64,000 nt of DNA, taken from Phorcus lineatus (lineage: Eukaryota > Mollusca > Gastropoda > Trochida > Trochidae). Under the pieces are notes generated by a model. It was not told the origin of the DNA, did no database searches, and worked only from the letters and a program-made list of their open reading frames with translations. This document shows positions 60,186-64,000 of this stretch, piece by piece; the first letter of the stretch is position 1; the number at the start of each line of letters is the position of its first letter. The position numbers were made by a program, and so were the translations under genes. Location: the NCBI GenBank assembly GCA_921293015.1, contig OV121088.1, positions 23,163,645 to 23,227,644 on the forward strand. The letters run 5' to 3'.

Positions 60186-62595
60186 AATGTCAAGCAAGCT
60201 TCGGACTGTATTCACGCTACCATTGAAAAACTCAATGGGATTTCACCAGAGGCACCAAAATTCATACTCGGCGACTTTAACTCTTGTGATTTAAAGCACG
60301 TTCTGCCAACTTTTCACCAGTATGTAAAGTGCCCAACAAGATCAAGGAATTCCATTGACTTATGCTATGGAAGTGTGAAGGACGCTTACAAATCTATTGC
60401 TAAGGCTCCTTTGGGGACATCTGATCATAATACAGTCTACTTAGTGCCATTATATCGTCAGAAACTTAAGTCAGAAAAACCTGTTGTATAATATGTAAAA
60501 TCTTGGACAAAAGAGTGTATTGATCAATTAAAAGGATGTTTTGATTGTACAAATTGGGATGTATTTGAAAATGATTGTATCAATTTAGATGAGCTCACAA
60601 GTTCTGTAACTTATTATATAAATTTTTGTGTAGACAATATTGTACCTCTTAAATGTGTTAAGTTATTTCCAAACAACAAGCCATGGGTTACTAAAGAGTT
60701 TAAATCAGTGTTGAATGAAAAGAGAAGGGCCTTTTGTGTTGGAGATAAAGTTAAGGTTAAAGAGATTCAGAAAGAAATAGTTGCTTTAACAAGAAAATGT
60801 AAAGATGAATATAAAACAAAGATTGAAAGACAATTTTCTGTTAACAATTTGAGGAATGCTTGCAATGGCATCAAGACTATCATTGGATCAAACAGCAGAC
60901 CTAACAAGTTACAATCAAATGATGACTTAGTATTTGCAAATGAGTTAAACTTATTTTACTCTAGATTTGATAGTTGTAATTTTTCAGAAGAAAGAAACAA
61001 AGTACTTGAATCCCTTCCCCCATGTGAGGTGTTAGATATTTCTAAAGATGATGTGATAACGTCTTTTGCTAAGATAAATTCACATAAAGCCTGTGGACCT
61101 GACAATTTGCTAGGTGTAGTTCTAAAAGAGTGCAGAGGGCAACTGGCTGGTATTTTCCAAAAGATTTTTCAATTATCATTAAATTTCCATCATGTTCCCA
61201 TTCTTTGGACAACATCAAAGATTATCCCATTACAAAAAAAGAAAAACCCCTCTGTCAATAATGATTACAGACCAGTAGCTCTCACCTCTGTTGCTATGAA
61301 ATGTTTAGAACGAATTGTTAAGAATTTCTTGTTAAAGAATGTGATTGACGTTTTAGACCCCCATCAATTTGCATATAGAGCACGGCGTGGAGTAGATGAT
61401 GCAACAATAACTCTGCTTAATAACATCTATAAACACTTGGAAAATTATAGTTCTTATGTCCGAATAATGTTTGTTGACTTCTCCTCTGCTTTTAATACGA
61501 TTCAGCCACATCTGTTACTCTATAAACTTTGTCATATGAATGTTAACTCAAATATCATTAGATGGATACATTCTTTCCTTGTTAGCAGACAGCAATTTGT
61601 ACAAGTCAATAATGTTAAATCTTCAACTTTATGTACATCTACTGGTGCTCCACAGAATTGTGTTGTTTCGCCAATTTTATTCATTTTGTACACAAATGAT
61701 TGTGTCTCAAATGCTGATTCGTGTTTTACCATCAAATTTGCTGACGACGCTGCAGTTGTAGGCCTAATTAGAGAGTCAGAACTTGCCTATAGATCCGAGC
61801 TATCAAGATTTGTGGATTGGTGTAAATCTAATTTTTTATATTTGAACGTTCAAAAAACTAAAGAAATGATAATTGATTTTAGGAGAACTAAGTCAACATT
61901 AGAATCTGTGTGTATTGATGGCAATGAAATAGAAAGAGTAAATGAATATAAATACTTAGGTACTATCATTGATTCTAAACTCTCTTGGAATGAGAATACT
62001 GAGAAACTATATAAGAAAGGACAACAACGTTTACATTTCTTGTGGAAACTAAAATACTTTAAAATAGATCAAACCATCTTGATGTTGTTTTACAGAACCT
62101 TCATTCAAAGTGTCCTTACATTTAACTTTTTAAGTTGGTTTGGGAACCTGTCTGTTCAAAAAAGAAACAAATTGATAAAAATCGTGAATACCGCATCTAA
62201 GATTATTGGGCTTCCTATTGAAACGATCGGCAGTTTTTATGAGCAGCACTTATCGAAAAAAGGAAACAAAATTTTAGGAGATTCTTCCCATCCACTTTTC
62301 TTGGAATATACGACATTACCTTCTGGACGTAGGCTGCGTATGCCGACTTTTCGAACAAACAGGTTCCGCCAATCATTCATTCCCTGCAGCATTAGAGAAA
62401 TAAATTCTGTCTAATGTTGCATCATGTTTTTCATGTAAATTAAGTAAATTATCTGTCTATCTTAACTGTTTTGACATGAATTGTTTTTTAATATTATGTT
62501 ATTATTTGTCTTCATTCTGGAGAATTGTAATTATACAAAACAAATTTCCCTTTTGGGACAATAAAGATTATCTTATCTTATCTTATCTTATCTTA
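60186..62595 (+). mobile_element. CR1/L2/Rex-like LINE, 5' truncated
   Basis: A non-LTR element that begins within the endonuclease domain and ends in GGGACAATAAAGATTA followed by a (TTATC)n tail (about 62566-62595), a 3' end seen in L2/CR1/Rex-group elements. ORF2 is nearly intact apart from one stop. The tail abuts the TTAA at 62593-62596 that precedes DNA-element copy R, so copy R may have inserted at the LINE's own tail. Confidence 0.85.
60192..62414 (+). pseudogene. LINE endonuclease (partial)-reverse transcriptase
   Basis: One frame covers the end of the endonuclease (KFILGDFNSCDLKHVLPTF, then CPTRSRNSIDLCYG and LGTSDHNTVYL). A TAA at 60489-60491 interrupts it, then it runs on to 62414. 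The RT domain shows CGPDNL, DYRPVALTS, PHQFAYRARRGVDDA, IMFVDFSSAFNTI, the catalytic FADDAAV and NEYKYLGTIID. In the conserved TGAPQGCVxSP block the Gly after Gln is replaced (TGAPQNCVVSP). The C-terminus (SGRRLRMPTFRTNRFRQSF) is the usual end for this group. The 568-codon frame from 60708 is unbroken, so this is a fairly young copy, but it lacks the endonuclease N-terminus. Confidence 0.9.
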
Positions 62596-62596
62596 A

Positions 62597-64000
62597 AGTG
62601 CAACTCCCGGGTGATTTGGTTCCGTCTATATACACTTTGCTTCGCATGTACATCTGATAGACGTGAAAAACACATTTATTAGTTAAAAGTCATCAATATC
62701 ACAAATACCTTAGCTATTCGGATGAAGGATGTTTTTAGAAAATCGTAAAAGAAGTTGAAAACTCCACAGTTTACGTCGCTGTTTTGACGTGTCGGCCATC
62801 TTACTTTACGATTAACACCGGGAAAACCTCGATTTCGTCCTATGGAATGTGTGACGTCACCTGTGGAAAACAGATGGCCTCTGTCGTATCTTTACACTGT
62901 CAGACAATGAAATAGCGCGGATTGTAGCAGCCATACCAGTCGACCAATTCATATAAAGATTGGCAAAATATCTCCTTATGAACTTCTGACGCAATAGTAA
63001 AAAGGAAATAAAATAAATATGACGATAAAGTTGAATAAATGTCCATTACATAACCCGGAAGTGAGTCTCTTCATATGTTGAACTCGAACGTCAAAACAGT
63101 AATAATTTCGGTCGAAAAGACATCGTGTTTTAACAAATGCCCTTGCCAATGTAAGGACAATGATGATTTAAACAAACATATTTTGTGTAACTGTATTTTT
63201 GTCGTTTGATTTAGCGAAATGCCGCTCGTTACGTAAGTCAACTTGCACTTACGTACAACGCAGCAAAATACACGAGTGTGAAATAATTCAATGTATCGTG
63301 GACAGATTCAAAATGAAATTACCAGCTGCATACTTTTTATTTATCATAAAATTGAAAATTATGATAACATTTTACGAACGCATAGTAAAATCATAATAAC
63401 TTGTGGTTGAATCTGGCAATTTTTTTCAATTATTTGCTGATTTCAATAAATGATTTATTTGTGCATGGCCGATGTTCGATATGGAATTTTTATTGTAAGC
63501 TTTCCATGTTTTAAAATCCATGACCAGTCTTTATTTTTTTCTGACCAAACACAAAAATTATCAAATATTCTGAACCTTCATTCATTCTTTCGTCCATTTT
63601 TCATATTACCTTTGTTGGAATTGAAAATAAGCTGATCAATCGTCCTTCACCTATTCACTAGGAATTAGGATAAAAAAAGATTAAAATATATAAATTTAAT
63701 AAATATTAAAATAAAATATATGATATTACAAACAATGTATTGACAACAGAACTACAGTGAAATAATGTTCCAAAAATTGGTGCAATTAAATGTTCTTTCT
63801 TTTTTGGTGTTGCAACAAAAATAGATAAATTATATAAAGTTTACAAATAATAAACAAGAATGCTCAAGCACAGTGTTTTGTTTGTGATGTTATTTACTTG
63901 CATATTAACAGCACACAAAATTCCCTTGTTTGCTTTAATTGCTATTTTTCTTCTAAGCATTGCCTTATACCATAAAATAAACTGCTATTGATGCTGAATA
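62597..64000. mobile_element. TTAA-type DNA transposon, copy R (inverted, runs off window)
   Basis: Begins AGTGCAACTCCCGGGTGATT right after TTAA (62593-62596). 62597-63096 and 63545-64000 are the reverse complements of 55310-55817 and 52172-52612 in copy L. Between them, 63097-63544 is unrelated to the 2.7 kb that copy L has at that point, so the THAP and YqaJ remnants are absent. Copy R therefore belongs to the same family with a different interior. Its far end lies beyond the window. Confidence 0.85.
63097..63544. other. Copy R-specific interior; no gene seen
   Basis: About 450 bp with no counterpart in copy L. A short + frame (near 63139) reads CPCQCKDNDDLNKHILCNC, Cys-rich, but is too short to assign. 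Confidence 0.35.

Overview
The window is AT-rich nuclear DNA from an intron-bearing animal. Two host genes can be read with clean GT-AG introns: the 3' part of a VIP36/LMAN2-type cargo lectin, and a complete two-exon inhibitor-of-apoptosis (IAP) gene. With dense mobile DNA of BEL/Pao, L1-like, CR1/L2/Rex-like, Polinton-like and Kolobok-like types, this fits a marine invertebrate, most plausibly a bivalve or other mollusc. That assignment is inference: no mitochondrial or rRNA marker is present.

Layout. 1-6467 (+): last eight exons of the lectin gene, with a truncated LINE tail in its last intron. 6468-13100: 3' UTR/flank with no gene seen. 13.1-16.3 kb: decayed coding islands, including a retroviral-type integrase remnant of the kind carried by Polintons/adintoviruses (- strand). 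16.3-28.8 kb: intergenic DNA with a trinucleotide microsatellite, a mariner-like end and small tandem repeats, one of which joins CACATG and GGGCGG boxes 1.4 kb upstream of the IAP gene. 28883-32712 (+): IAP gene (BIR-BIR-UBA-RING, 529 aa), with a palindrome-rich foldback element in its intron. 33437-42110: a 60-bp minisatellite split by a 7-kb L1-like LINE; the LINE itself carries a 220-bp tandem array between ORF1 and ORF2. 43.4-49.4 kb (-): a frameshifted BEL/Pao retrotransposon.

49407-64000: nested DNA elements. A 6.4-kb element (49407-55817) is flanked on both sides by TTAA and has AGTGnnnCTCCCGGGT termini. It carries a THAP zinc-finger start (+) and YqaJ-nuclease-like exon remnants (-). 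A second copy begins at 62597 in the opposite orientation and runs off the window. Between the two copies lie another inverted repeat pair, a 91-bp direct repeat pair with a 9-bp stem hairpin, and a 5'-truncated CR1/L2/Rex-like LINE ending in (TTATC)n.

The two host genes are intact while every mobile element shows stops, frameshifts or deletions, so the breaks are more likely real decay than pervasive assembly error. The most unusual feature is the TTAA-flanked THAP/YqaJ element and its inverted partner.
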